A stretch of 64,000 bases of DNA, from assembly GCA_900107365.1 (NCBI GenBank), contig FNPS01000014.1, forward strand, positions 1-64,000. Reading direction: 5' to 3'. The notes beneath the pieces are model-generated. The model made no database searches. It was not told the DNA's origin and saw nothing but the letters and a program-made list of their open reading frames with translations. The stretch comes from Flavobacterium aquidurense (GTDB lineage Bacteria; Bacteroidota; Bacteroidia; Flavobacteriales; Flavobacteriaceae). A program made the translations under genes and the position numbers. Below, in pieces: positions 1 through 9,597 of the stretch; the first letter of the stretch is position 1; each line of letters starts with the position of its first letter.

Positions 1-141
1 ACTTAAAGCTCCACGAGAACCTGCATATGCAGGGTTAATATTTATAGTGTTGTACATGTATTGTGTAAATTGGGCGTCCTGCTGTGCAAAACCTGTAATT
101 GTAACAAACATTATGACGAAGGAAAATAATTTTGTTCTCAT
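1..141 (-). CDS. PorP/SprF family type IX secretion membrane protein (5' part only)
   Basis: The first 47 codons of a gene that runs off the window. ATG is at 141; the product begins with a short signal peptide (ending GFAQ) followed by QDAQFTQYMYN and INPAYAGS. That pattern is the hallmark of PorP/SprF outer-membrane proteins of flavobacteria. Family knowledge: these proteins pair with T9SS cargo carrying the CHU_C (type B) C-terminal domain and help export or anchor it. It lies directly downstream of the giant adhesin, which has such a domain, so it is probably the partner of that adhesin. The 163-bp gap to the adhesin holds a strong hairpin. Truncated only by the window edge. Confidence 0.9.
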   Translation of the reverse strand, partial: MRTKLFSFVIMFVTITGFAQQDAQFTQYMYNTININPAYAGSRGALS

Positions 142-249
142 AGTAGATATTTTATTATTTATTATTACTATCGATTTTTATTAATGGAACTTCTAAGAAT
201 AAAAGTCAATACATTCGCTTACTCAAAAATAAGGATTTTTTTATTAAAT

Positions 250-296
250 ATTATGTAATTCACTATAAAGTAGTTGTTTATAGTGAGCTACATAAT
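250..296 (-). terminator. Hairpin between adhesin and porP/sprF-like gene
   Basis: Inverted repeat ATTATGTA..CACTATAAA / TTTATAGTG..TACATAAT, about 17 paired bases with a mismatch block and a 7-nt loop. It sits 9 bp past the adhesin stop codon. It has no long U-tract on the minus strand, so it may be a leaky terminator, an attenuator or an mRNA 3'-end stabiliser between two genes that need different amounts of product. Confidence 0.5.
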
Positions 297-304
297 CGTT
301 ATCT

Positions 305-3300
305 TTATTTTGACAGATAGAGATAACCATCCCTTTTGTTAGATTGCATTACATTGTTTCCATCTAAAGATTTATAATTCACAATGTAAAAATATGTTCC
401 AGTTGGTAAACCATCAGATTTATTGACAGTGGTTCTTCCTCTGGACGTTCCGTCGAATGCATTGGATGTATTGTTGTAATTAGAAGTTTCAAATACCAGT
501 ATTCCCCAACGGTTGTAAATTTCAACTGTATTTTCAGGATAGCAGGTTGTCTCGTCAATACCATCAATTGTAAACACATCATTTATTCCATCGCCATTAG
601 GAGAGAAAGCATTGTGTACTACAATATTTGTACACGCTAATACTTTACAGTCATCATTTATTTCCATAGAAAGCAATACACTTCTCGGACAACTCTGATC
701 AGCAATTTTATATTCAAATACATAATTACCTAAAGGAAGACCACGAGGATTAAGAACACTTCCTTGTAATGCATTACTACTATTTGTGTCTATCCACGTT
801 CCGTTTCTTGGTGCATTTTCCGGTAGCAAAGTCATCAAATCAACAAGTGTAGAATCATCGGTACAAGCCTGACTTGTAATGTTCGTTATATTTGGAACAA
901 CAGTAATTGTTATTGTTCTGGTAGTACAAACGTCAGGATAATTTTTAAGACATATTTGATAATCATAATTATATGTTCCTGGAGGAGTCGTAGTAGCCAC
1001 ATTTACGTTTCCTGATCCATCAACGGTAATTCCTGGATTTCCCTTAGTAGAAGGTAATAATGTAAAGTTTAATGCACTTATTAAGGCAGGTCCAAGATCT
1101 ATCGTATCATTACTTAAAACATTTCCTATATTCCCGTAGCCGTTACAAGCAACACTATAAGTATCTGCCAGCGCATTAACTGCAGGTGGAGCAGGAGGCG
1201 TATTGACCACATTAATGGTTACTGTAGCGGTATCACAGTTTCCAAAATCAGCTTTTTCACAAATTTGGTATGTTAGTACATACGCTCCGGTAGGAGAATT
1301 TGCAGCCACATTTATTGAACCATCCGGATTTAATGTTAAAACTCCTTTTGGATCCGGTGTCACTGTTGTAAGTGTAACATCCGTTGGATTAAACGGGTTG
1401 CTATTTAATGTATCATTTGTATAAACATTGATTACGTTTGTTCCTCCGGTATTACCACTTATAGGACCAGCAGTATCATCATTGGCCAGAATAGTAAATG
1501 TTGGTCTGGCAATACAATAAGGATCGGCAGGTGGATAATTTACTACTATAGTTTGTGATGGATTAACAGATATTGTTAAAGTCGCAGTAGGTCGTAACGT
1601 TTCAAAACCATCAGGTGCTTGAATCCATTGATTATTTTGGAATACCCATCCTGGCCAGTCTACGCCATTTCCTGCCTGATCAACTACAGCACCAGGCCAC
1701 AATATGCGTCCGGCTAAGGGTAAGTTATTCATAGTAGTAATAACTTTGTTACTGCTGTCAGCCCATGCAATTGTTACACCGTTTACCGGAGTGAAATTTC
1801 CAGGTGTTACTACATAATCTACATAAGGTACATCGTTAATACAAACTGATGTTGCCGTTACTGTCATTACAGGAGCTTCAATAGTAACGGTTACCGTTGC
1901 AGTATCGCAATTCGAACTTTGATCTGCCTCGCAAATTTGGTAAACCATTGTTAATGTTCCAACAGGAGCATTTGGTAAAACATCTACTGAACCGTCAGGA
2001 TTTAATTGTAAAAACGCATTTGGTGTTACAGTTGTAATTATTACATCTGAAGCTTTTACAACCACACCTTCAATTGTGTCATTTGGCAGTACATTCAATA
2101 CATTGGTTGTTGTATGATTTACCCCGGCTATTGGACCGGCACTATCATCATTGGCAACAATATCTCTGAATTCTTTACAATTTACACCAAAATCAATATC
2201 TAAATGAACTAAGTCATCTGGTGTTACATTTACTATATATCCACCATCAGTTGTGGTTTGGCAAACGGTGTGCAATTGTATTTTACCAGTTTTAGAGGTG
2301 ATTTTTTTAGCTGTAACAGATGGAAGTACTTTTACTAAACCAGTGGCTCCTAAAGCAGCTCCAACTGCATCTAAGTTGGCATCTCGAACCAATTTTACAT
2401 TATATTGGCCATAAGGACTTGGAGAATCTGGTCTGTTTCTCCAGAATCCCTGAATTCCTATAATTACATCATCATGATATCCGTTTGGACCATCAATAAA
2501 AATGTTTGAACTCAATGCATTTCCAAAACCACCGGCATTTAATTCACCGGCATTTAGTGGACCTGTATAACTTCCGTCACCATTAAAATCAATCCATTCC
2601 CATAGACTATAGTCAATAGCACCATCACTATCCGGAATGTTTTTTGTTACAATACCGTCATTATTAGCATCATACCATTCGTCCTGAATTCCATTTCCAT
2701 TTGTATCATACCAAACATAATCTCCTAACACAGGAAGTGTTGATTTTCCATATTCGAAGTTATGAACCTGAAGTTTACAGTCTTCAAGAGTAGTAAAGAA
2801 TAAACTAGAATTAACAGGATACAATTGATATGCACTATTTAAATTCGCATCTTGAACCTGAACCAAATAACTTCCGGCAACCATACCTGAGAAACTGTAC
2901 ATTCCATCTGCTCCTGTTAAACGGAATAATATTGGTCCGGGAGTTGTTCCTTGTGGAATCAATGTTATTGGTACATTAGCAATAGGAGTGTTAGTGTCTA
3001 TATTTATAACTTGTCCTGAGATTTTAATAGTATAAGTTGGCTGAGTAATGGTCACTGTAGCCGTAGCTGTACAAGTTTGATTTCCACTATTTACAGAAGA
3101 TGTGGCTGTAAGTGTGTAGGTTCCTGCTGGCAGATTCGTATTTCCTACCACTTCATTATTTGCATTTGTTATAACAACAGTCGATCCCGGACTATTAGTC
3201 ACTAAGATTGATCCATCGTTTCCTCCAAAACAAGTTACATTTGAAGCTATACCAGATACAGAAACTTTATTTTCTACAGTGAAAGTTTGTACTAATTCGG

Positions 3301-6300
3301 TTTTATTACCGGCACAATCTGTTAAAGTATAGGTTCTGGTTAGAATATAGGCATTTCCTTCGCAACCACTTCCTTCATTATGAGAGTCGCTTACTGTAAT
3401 AGTTACATTTGTGCTGCAATTATCTGCTGCATCGGTAATATCAGCAGGACTTCCCACAGGAATATCAGCTATACTTTGCAAATTAGCAACATCTGCCGGA
3501 GCAGTTCCTTTTGGAGCTGTTGTATCTTCTACTTTTATAATTTGAGTATAAGAAGCCTGGTTTCCGCCACAATCGCTTGTAGTCCATTTACGGGTAAGAG
3601 TATAGTTGGTACTACAGCCATTTTGAATATCACTTTTGATTTCAGAGAATACGATTGGTAAATCGCCATTACAGTTATCAGAAACTTGTATGGTAGCTGG
3701 TTCCGGAACTGCATCACATGACACTGTACTATTTTGTGGAAGATCACCAGTAAATATTGGAGCAGTGGTATCCTGAATAGTAATTACCTGAGTAAAAGTA
3801 TCAGATGTATTTCCGCAATTGTCTTTTACCGTCCATGTATTAGTGTAAGTTCCGGCATTTGAACATGTTTGAGAAGCTACAAACTGACCGCTTACTTTTA
3901 CAATATTGGTAACATCGGAATCGCAAGCATCATTTGCAATTGGGAATAAGGCTTGCGCGGCTGTCAAAGCTTGTGAATTACTGCATTCTACTGTTTTATC
4001 TAAAGAAGAGGCTACTGTTGTCCATGTTGGAGCAGTAGTATCTTGCACAATAATAGTTTGACTTATTGGCAAAGAAACATTTCCGCAAGCATCTTTTGCT
4101 GTCCAGGTTCTTGTTTTGGTATAAGCTCCAGTACAATTTCCAGGTGTAGTTGAATCTACGTAAGTTAAAGAAGAAACAGTACCATTATTATCTGTTGCAG
4201 TGGCCTGTGCAAAAATAGGCTCAGCAGGACAATTAATTGTTGAGGTTACAGGTAACGGATCAATTATAGGTTTAACTGAATCTCCATCAAGAATGGTTAC
4301 TGTTTTTGTTACTGTACATTGTTTTGAATCAGTTATTTTCACTGTATAAGTTCCTGCAACAAGGCCGTTAGCAGTAGCAGCTGTTCCACCTGAAGGTGAC
4401 CATAGATAAGTGTAATTAGGAGTTCCTCCAGAAGCAGTTACGGTAGCAGTTCCTGTAGCAGCACCTCCACAACCTACGTTAGTTTGCGAAGTTGTTGCAG
4501 TCAAAGCATTTGCAGGTTCAGCAATCACTACTGTTTCAGTATCAGTACATCCTTTTGAGTCGGTAACGGTTACAATATAAGTTCCCGAAGTAAGGTTTGT
4601 GGCTGTAGCCGAATTTTGAACCGGATTTGTGTTCCAGGAATAGGTGTAGCTTACAGTTCCTCCAGTTGCAGAAGCTGTTGCTGATCCTGTTGCGTCACCT
4701 TTACAATTTACGTCCTTTTTGGTAGTAACGGAAGCAATTAAAGGATTTGCAGGTTCAGCAATCACTACTGTTTCAGTATCAGTACATCCTTTTGAATCGG
4801 TGACGGTTACAATATATGTTCCCGCAATAAGGTTTGTGGCTGTAGCCGAATTTTGAACCGGATTTGTGTTCCATGAATAGGTGTAACCGACAGTTCCTCC
4901 AGTGGCAGAAGCTGTTGCTGATCCTGTTGCGTCACCTTTGCAATTTACGTCCGTTGTGGTATTTATAGCCGCAGTTAAAGGATTTGTTGGTTGCGAAATT
5001 ACTACTGATTCGGTGTCAGTACATCCTTTTGAGTCGGTAACGGTTACAATATAAGTTCCCGCAATAAGGTTTGTGGCCGTAGCCGAATTTTGAACCGGAT
5101 TTGTGTTCCAGGAATAGGTGTAGCCGACAGTTCCTCCAGTTGCAGAAGCTGTTGCTGATCCTGTTGCATCGCCTTTACAGTTTACATCTGTTTTAGTATC
5201 TATCGCAGCTGTTAAGACTAATTGAGGTTCAGTAATTAATACAGATTCAGTATCAGTACATCCTTTTGAATCGGTAACGGTTACGATATAAGTTCCTGCG
5301 ATTAGATTTATGGCTATAGCCGAATTTTGGACAGGACTTGTATTCCAGGAATAAGTGTAAGAAGCATTTCCACCAGTAGCCGAAGCCGTTGCTGATCCAG
5401 TTGCTCCACCTTTACAATTTACATCTGTTTTTGTATTAATAGCGGCAATTAGAGCAGCTTGTGGTTGTCCGATTGTTACATTACAAGTTGTTTTATAACC
5501 TAATTTATCAGTTACAGTTACATTATGTAAGCCAGCAGTTAAAGCAATGGCCTGAGCAGTTGTTTCATTGTTGTCCCAAAGATAAGTGTAGTCTCCATTT
5601 CCTCCAATTGCAGTTACAGTCGCTTTACCATTATTATCTCCATAACATTTTGCAGGTTGATCCTGCGTAATGCTACATGATAAAACATTTGGTTCTGAAA
5701 TGATAATAGTACATGTGGTTTTACATACTTTAGCGTCTGTAACAGTAACAGAATGTGATCCGGCACTTAGTGCTATTGCTTTTTGGGTAATCTCTTGATT
5801 GTCCCATAGATAGGTGTAGTTTCCATTTCCGCCAAGTGCTGTTACTGTTGCTTCACCATCACTTAATCCATTTGATGTAACCGCTTTATTTTGTGTAATA
5901 GAACATGTTAATGAGGCTCCCGGCTCATTAATTACTACTGATTCAGTATCAGTACACCCATTTGAATCGGTTACTGTTACAATATAAGTTCCCAAACTAA
6001 GATTTATGGCTGTTGCCGAAGTTTGAATGGGATTAGTATTCCATGAATAAGAATAAGAAGGAGTTCCGCCAGTTGCAGAAGCTGTTGCCGATCCTGTTGC
6101 ATCACCTTTACAACTTACATCAGTTTTAGTATTTACTGCAGCTGAAACCAAAGATGCCGGTTGTGTTATTGTTACCGATAATGGCGCAGTAGCACATCCA
6201 TTGGCATCTTTTACCGTAACGGTATAAGTTCCTGCAGGCAATGCCGTACGATCTTCTGTATCATTTGTTCCGGCCAAATCTGACCAGTCATAGGTGTAAA

Positions 6301-8008
6301 GTCCTGTTCCGCCAGATGCTGTAATGTTTATTGCTCCTGTTGCAGCACCAAAACACAGAACATCGGTTTGAGAAGTTTTTACCACGGCAACAGCTGAAGC
6401 CGGTTGTGTTATTGTTACCGATAATGGCGCAGTAGCACATCCATTGGCATCTTTTACCGTAACGGTATAAGTTCCTGCAGGCAATGCCGTACGATCTTCT
6501 GTATCATTTGTTCCGGCCAAATCTGACCAGTCATAGGTGTAAAGTCCTGTTCCACCAGAAGCTGTAATGTTTATTGCTCCTGTTGCAGCACCAAAACACA
6601 GAACATCGGTTTGAGAAGTTTTTACCACTGTCAAAGCGGCAGCCGGTTGTGTTATTTCAATAGTTAATATGCCTGTTGCGCAATTATTACTATCTGTAGC
6701 TGTTACTTTATAAGTTCCAAAAGTTAAGTTAGCGATGTTTTGTGATGTGGCGAAATCCACATTGTTTTTTGTCCATTTGAAGGTATAAGGCCCTTGACCG
6801 CCAGTAGGTGTATTAAGTGTAATTGCACCATTATTGCCCCCAAAACAATTAATATTCGTTTGCGATGCCACTGTTACTATAGGGCAAGGAACATTGGTAG
6901 TAGGTGAGGTTATATTTTGGAATGTCGTGGTACAAACTGCATTTTGAAAATCTAATCTTGAAGTACTAACCAGTTGATTACCGCATGTGTTCGGTTTTGG
7001 AGTCAATCTATATTTTAAAGTAATAGTTTCAACATTCAAAAAGTCAAAATTCCATGCAATTGTCTGTCCTGTAACAGTTGTTGTTCCTTTGGTGGTGGTA
7101 ACAGCTCCAATTATAAAATTAGGATCAACAGTTTCCTTTTCAAAAGGAGTTCCTACTATTTGTTTAGCTACCCAGGATAATTGAGTGAAAATTTGAGAAT
7201 AAATTCCAGTTAAATCAGCTGCGTTTTCAGTAGAGAAAGATCCTCCAGACTGAATTTTACCTAATGTATATTCTGCATCAATTTGCTCATTTCCATTAAT
7301 TGCTTTAAATAATCCAACTGAAAAAATCTGATTGTTATAAGTAACCCCAAGTTTAACAACTGTTTTTCCTGCATTTGCTGCAGCTATTGCATCTTGTATA
7401 CATGTGCCTTGTTGTCCACTGCTACAGTTAGAATGGCTAACAGATGCATTTGCTACTCCATCAGTTAATAAAACGATACTTCTTGCCGTTGCACAATCGT
7501 AAGTTGCTGAGTTTAGTACTTCGTTGGCTTTAAGCATACCCGCTTCAATATTTGTACCACCGTTTGCAACAAGTCCATTAATGATAGCTTTTAATCCGGT
7601 TTTACCACTAGAATCGGTTAGCCCTTGTTTTATCGTTCCATTATTACTGAAAGTTACAATTGCGACTTTGTTGAATCCGGTTGGATTATTAGCAGCAAGA
7701 AACATTTTGTCAATAAAATCATTAGCAGCATCTTGTGCATAAGCTAGTGGTTTCGGATTGTTTCCATCTCCCATACTTCCTGATACGTCAATAACTAAAA
7801 CAACTTCTAAAGGTCTTGCAACAGGGTTTGAACCCTGGATTTTCAATTCCACATCTAGTGCTCCACAGACTCCAGGCGCTACAGTAACAGTTTTTGTTGG
7901 TGTAATTGTTTGTGTAAAACCTATTGTAGAAGAAAGTAATAAAAGCAACAAGTAAAATGTTTTGTTGAACTCTTTTATAAAATGGATAAAGTGTAATGTT
8001 TTTTTCAT
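305..8008 (-). CDS. Giant T9SS-exported adhesin: vWA + SprB repeats + CHU_C domain
   Basis: 2567 residues from ATG 8008; a TTG 27 bp further upstream is open but is followed by the normal MKK signal start. Order seen: signal peptide (about 1-33); von Willebrand A domain with MIDAS DVSGS (74-78); eleven SprB-type repeats of about 79 residues (about 380-1243, pattern C(F/K)G..TG....SGG...Y.Y.W); four repeats with DTTAP junctions (about 1245-1575); a twelfth SprB-like unit; a carboxypeptidase-regulatory-like fold; a GDYVWYDTNGNGIQDE segment with Asp-rich calcium-like loops; three NDD.AGP Ig-like units; and a final gliding-motility-associated domain (IVVHNAFSPNGDGINDVF to the end), the type B T9SS signal. 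Related proteins act at the cell surface in adhesion or gliding. No attached enzyme domain was seen. Confidence 0.93.
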   Translation of the reverse strand: MKKTLHFIHFIKEFNKTFYLLLLLLSSTIGFTQTITPTKTVTVAPGVCGALDVELKIQGSNPVARPLEVVLVIDVSGSMGDGNNPKPLAYAQDAANDFIDKMFLAANNPTGFNKVAIVTFSNNGTIKQGLTDSSGKTGLKAIINGLVANGGTNIEAGMLKANEVLNSATYDCATARSIVLLTDGVANASVSHSNCSSGQQGTCIQDAIAAANAGKTVVKLGVTYNNQIFSVGLFKAINGNEQIDAEYTLGKIQSGGSFSTENAADLTGIYSQIFTQLSWVAKQIVGTPFEKETVDPNFIIGAVTTTKGTTTVTGQTIAWNFDFLNVETITLKYRLTPKPNTCGNQLVSTSRLDFQNAVCTTTFQNITSPTTNVPCPIVTVASQTNINCFGGNNGAITLNTPTGGQGPYTFKWTKNNVDFATSQNIANLTFGTYKVTATDSNNCATGILTIEITQPAAALTVVKTSQTDVLCFGAATGAINITASGGTGLYTYDWSDLAGTNDTEDRTALPAGTYTVTVKDANGCATAPLSVTITQPASAVAVVKTSQTDVLCFGAATGAINITASGGTGLYTYDWSDLAGTNDTEDRTALPAGTYTVTVKDANGCATAPLSVTITQPASLVSAAVNTKTDVSCKGDATGSATASATGGTPSYSYSWNTNPIQTSATAINLSLGTYIVTVTDSNGCTDTESVVINEPGASLTCSITQNKAVTSNGLSDGEATVTALGGNGNYTYLWDNQEITQKAIALSAGSHSVTVTDAKVCKTTCTIIISEPNVLSCSITQDQPAKCYGDNNGKATVTAIGGNGDYTYLWDNNETTAQAIALTAGLHNVTVTDKLGYKTTCNVTIGQPQAALIAAINTKTDVNCKGGATGSATASATGGNASYTYSWNTSPVQNSAIAINLIAGTYIVTVTDSKGCTDTESVLITEPQLVLTAAIDTKTDVNCKGDATGSATASATGGTVGYTYSWNTNPVQNSATATNLIAGTYIVTVTDSKGCTDTESVVISQPTNPLTAAINTTTDVNCKGDATGSATASATGGTVGYTYSWNTNPVQNSATATNLIAGTYIVTVTDSKGCTDTETVVIAEPANPLIASVTTKKDVNCKGDATGSATASATGGTVSYTYSWNTNPVQNSATATNLTSGTYIVTVTDSKGCTDTETVVIAEPANALTATTSQTNVGCGGAATGTATVTASGGTPNYTYLWSPSGGTAATANGLVAGTYTVKITDSKQCTVTKTVTILDGDSVKPIIDPLPVTSTINCPAEPIFAQATATDNNGTVSSLTYVDSTTPGNCTGAYTKTRTWTAKDACGNVSLPISQTIIVQDTTAPTWTTVASSLDKTVECSNSQALTAAQALFPIANDACDSDVTNIVKVSGQFVASQTCSNAGTYTNTWTVKDNCGNTSDTFTQVITIQDTTAPIFTGDLPQNSTVSCDAVPEPATIQVSDNCNGDLPIVFSEIKSDIQNGCSTNYTLTRKWTTSDCGGNQASYTQIIKVEDTTAPKGTAPADVANLQSIADIPVGSPADITDAADNCSTNVTITVSDSHNEGSGCEGNAYILTRTYTLTDCAGNKTELVQTFTVENKVSVSGIASNVTCFGGNDGSILVTNSPGSTVVITNANNEVVGNTNLPAGTYTLTATSSVNSGNQTCTATATVTITQPTYTIKISGQVINIDTNTPIANVPITLIPQGTTPGPILFRLTGADGMYSFSGMVAGSYLVQVQDANLNSAYQLYPVNSSLFFTTLEDCKLQVHNFEYGKSTLPVLGDYVWYDTNGNGIQDEWYDANNDGIVTKNIPDSDGAIDYSLWEWIDFNGDGSYTGPLNAGELNAGGFGNALSSNIFIDGPNGYHDDVIIGIQGFWRNRPDSPSPYGQYNVKLVRDANLDAVGAALGATGLVKVLPSVTAKKITSKTGKIQLHTVCQTTTDGGYIVNVTPDDLVHLDIDFGVNCKEFRDIVANDDSAGPIAGVNHTTTNVLNVLPNDTIEGVVVKASDVIITTVTPNAFLQLNPDGSVDVLPNAPVGTLTMVYQICEADQSSNCDTATVTVTIEAPVMTVTATSVCINDVPYVDYVVTPGNFTPVNGVTIAWADSSNKVITTMNNLPLAGRILWPGAVVDQAGNGVDWPGWVFQNNQWIQAPDGFETLRPTATLTISVNPSQTIVVNYPPADPYCIARPTFTILANDDTAGPISGNTGGTNVINVYTNDTLNSNPFNPTDVTLTTVTPDPKGVLTLNPDGSINVAANSPTGAYVLTYQICEKADFGNCDTATVTINVVNTPPAPPAVNALADTYSVACNGYGNIGNVLSNDTIDLGPALISALNFTLLPSTKGNPGITVDGSGNVNVATTTPPGTYNYDYQICLKNYPDVCTTRTITITVVPNITNITSQACTDDSTLVDLMTLLPENAPRNGTWIDTNSSNALQGSVLNPRGLPLGNYVFEYKIADQSCPRSVLLSMEINDDCKVLACTNIVVHNAFSPNGDGINDVFTIDGIDETTCYPENTVEIYNRWGILVFETSNYNNTSNAFDGTSRGRTTVNKSDGLPTGTYFYIVNYKSLDGNNVMQSNKRDGYLYLSK
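4500..5230 (-). repeat. Near-identical 237-bp tandem repeats inside the adhesin gene
   Basis: Successive SprB units share long nearly identical DNA with a 237-bp period: the string acatccttttga recurs near 4546, 4784, 5020 and 5257. The DNA identity is higher than protein constraint requires, which suggests recent duplication or gene conversion. Confidence 0.85.
6156..6640 (-). repeat. Two near-identical 243-bp SprB units
   Basis: Two adjacent copies beginning at 6156 and 6399 (period 243 bp, 81 codons) differ at only a handful of bases. They are the youngest-looking duplication in the adhesin gene and a likely site of repeat-number change. Confidence 0.88.
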
Positions 8009-8056
8009 TTTATGTGAATTTAAATTGAAAAACAATTAAATATTTAGAGCAAATAT

Positions 8057-8608
8057 TTAATTTTCAGAAGGATTGTTTACGATTGTATGTACTACAGTGC
8101 TTACTGTGTGATTGGTGCAATTAGTCGATGTCGCATTTACTTGCATGCAATTCCATTTGTTGTATGGAGTACCTTGAGGAACCGTCAAATGAAGTAAAAA
8201 TGTAGCTGTTTGATGTGCAGGAACCGTAATAGTATTTATGGGTACCGAGCTGTTATCCAGAAAACCACTGATTAAATTTACATTTCCAGAAGTACTGCTT
8301 TGATCATTATTGGAGCAATTCCCATTTATATTCAGAGCACTCAGATTATAAACATCAAGTGAATTCCCATCGTTGGTTAATACCATTGTAAAATAGGCCC
8401 CATCGTTACCAGCGTTATTGTAATTTCTATTTTTTTCAACTTCTAAAGTTGAACTACAACCGCCAGATTGTGCAAACGAAATTGTTGTAATTAAACAAAA
8501 CAGTATCGTAAAAATGTTTTTTTGAAAGATATTTTTTTTGAAGGAAAAAATAAACTTACAATTATTTACAAATTTTACTGCTTTTTCAAGAGTAGTTTTA
8601 GTTCTCAT
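8057..8608 (-). CDS. Small exported protein upstream of the adhesin
   Basis: 183 residues. A long basic N-terminal region precedes a hydrophobic signal core ending ISFAQ at about residue 47; ATG 8608 is kept because a good -7 element lies 46 bp upstream. The mature part (SGGCSSTLEVEKNRN..NDGAYFTMVLTNDG) reads like a single Ig-like beta-sandwich domain of the kind found as repeats in Bacteroidota surface proteins. Six cysteines in the mature part could pair. It ends 48 bp before the adhesin start on the same strand and is probably in the same operon. I do not recognise the family; a role as accessory surface subunit is inference only. Confidence 0.75.
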   Translation of the reverse strand: MRTKTTLEKAVKFVNNCKFIFSFKKNIFQKNIFTILFCLITTISFAQSGGCSSTLEVEKNRNYNNAGNDGAYFTMVLTNDGNSLDVYNLSALNINGNCSNNDQSSTSGNVNLISGFLDNSSVPINTITVPAHQTATFLLHLTVPQGTPYNKWNCMQVNATSTNCTNHTVSTVVHTIVNNPSEN

Positions 8609-9106
8609 AACTTAGGGTTTTTGTTTAAGGTATTTGCTAAATTTTAACACAATCAAAGTTATATAGAGTGTTTTATTTTGATTTTTTTTGTCTGTAACTA
8701 ACCTAAAAACTCGTTGAAATGTCTTTTTTTTGTTAAATAATGGTCAAAAAAACATTTTTTTATGCCATTTCTAACAAATAAAAAAAGAGCATTTTTTTAC
8801 TTTTTCAGGGTAAAAAGTAAATTTCACGATATTGTAAATGATTAATAATCAGATATTTAGTTAATTTTTTATTAATTTGAATAAATCGACTAAGTGAATG
8901 GTTTAACAGATGAAGTACACTTTTTTTATGAAATGAACATTTTGATTTTTAAAATTTTATCCATTCTGCACTTTCTATTTTCTTGTTAAAATTTTCGACT
9001 AAATGTTAACAGAAATAAAAAAATGAGAACTATTAAAATTTCTTTTGTAAATTAGAACTTCAATAAATCAGAACTTCTTTTTTGATGTTTCTAAAAACTT
9101 CAGCTT
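8609..9106. other. 498-bp divergent intergenic region
   Basis: Very AT-rich spacer between the adhesin operon (minus) and sixA (plus), with many poly-A and poly-T runs. Apart from the minus-strand -7 element at 8654-8661 I see no gene, repeat or RNA here. Confidence 0.7.
8654..8661 (-). promoter_or_regulatory. -7 element (TAACTTTG) for the adhesin operon
   Basis: Exact match to the Bacteroidota -7 consensus TAnnTTTG on the minus strand, giving a predicted 5' leader of about 40 nt before ATG 8608. No clear -33 TTTG is visible. Confidence 0.55.
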
Positions 9107-9592
9107 ATGAAAAATTTAATATTAATACGTCATGCTAAATCAAGTTGGGAAGCACCTTTAAAAGACTTTGACAGACCTTTAATGAAGAGAGGAATTTTAG
9201 ATGCGCATGATGTATCGGCCAATATTTCAAAATATCTTCCAAAGACATATATAATATGGAGTAGCACTGCAGCACGTGCCTCAGAAACTGCGCTAATTTT
9301 TGCCCAAAACATTTCATATCCTATTGAGAGTATCGTTTATAAAGACGATCTTTATACTTTTGATGAAAGACAGCTCGAAAAGGTTATCAAATCATGTGAT
9401 AATAGTTTCGAAAGCGTTATTCTTTTCGGACATAACGAGGCTATTACAAATTTTGTTAATAAATTTGGGGATGTTTTTATCGAAAACGTCCCGACTTCAG
9501 GTTTTGTATCATTACAATTCGACAGTGAAAGCTGGGATAACATCAATAAAGGCAAAACCCATAAAACAATTTTCCCCAAAGATTTAAAATAA
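9107..9592 (+). CDS. sixA: SixA-like histidine phosphatase
   Basis: 161 residues, histidine phosphatase superfamily. The RHAKS motif has the phospho-accepting His at residue 9; the second catalytic His is in FGHNEA (109), and the TAARASETA stretch supplies further active-site residues. The length fits SixA, which in E. coli dephosphorylates a histidine-phosphorylated protein. The gene leads a three-gene run with ppk1 (5 bp apart) and ppx, so in this organism its substrate may be linked to polyphosphate metabolism; that link is inference from position. Confidence 0.85.
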   Translation: MKNLILIRHAKSSWEAPLKDFDRPLMKRGILDAHDVSANISKYLPKTYIIWSSTAARASETALIFAQNISYPIESIVYKDDLYTFDERQLEKVIKSCDNSFESVILFGHNEAITNFVNKFGDVFIENVPTSGFVSLQFDSESWDNINKGKTHKTIFPKDLK

Positions 9593-9597
9593 ATAAA

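Noticed and set aside
3380..3661. Plus-strand open frames inside the adhesin gene
   Set aside because: Shadow frames of the repetitive minus-strand gene; no start signals or protein features.
4500..6640. CRISPR-like regular repeats
   Set aside because: The periodic DNA is in-frame SprB protein repeats; there are no short repeats with unique spacers and no cas genes.
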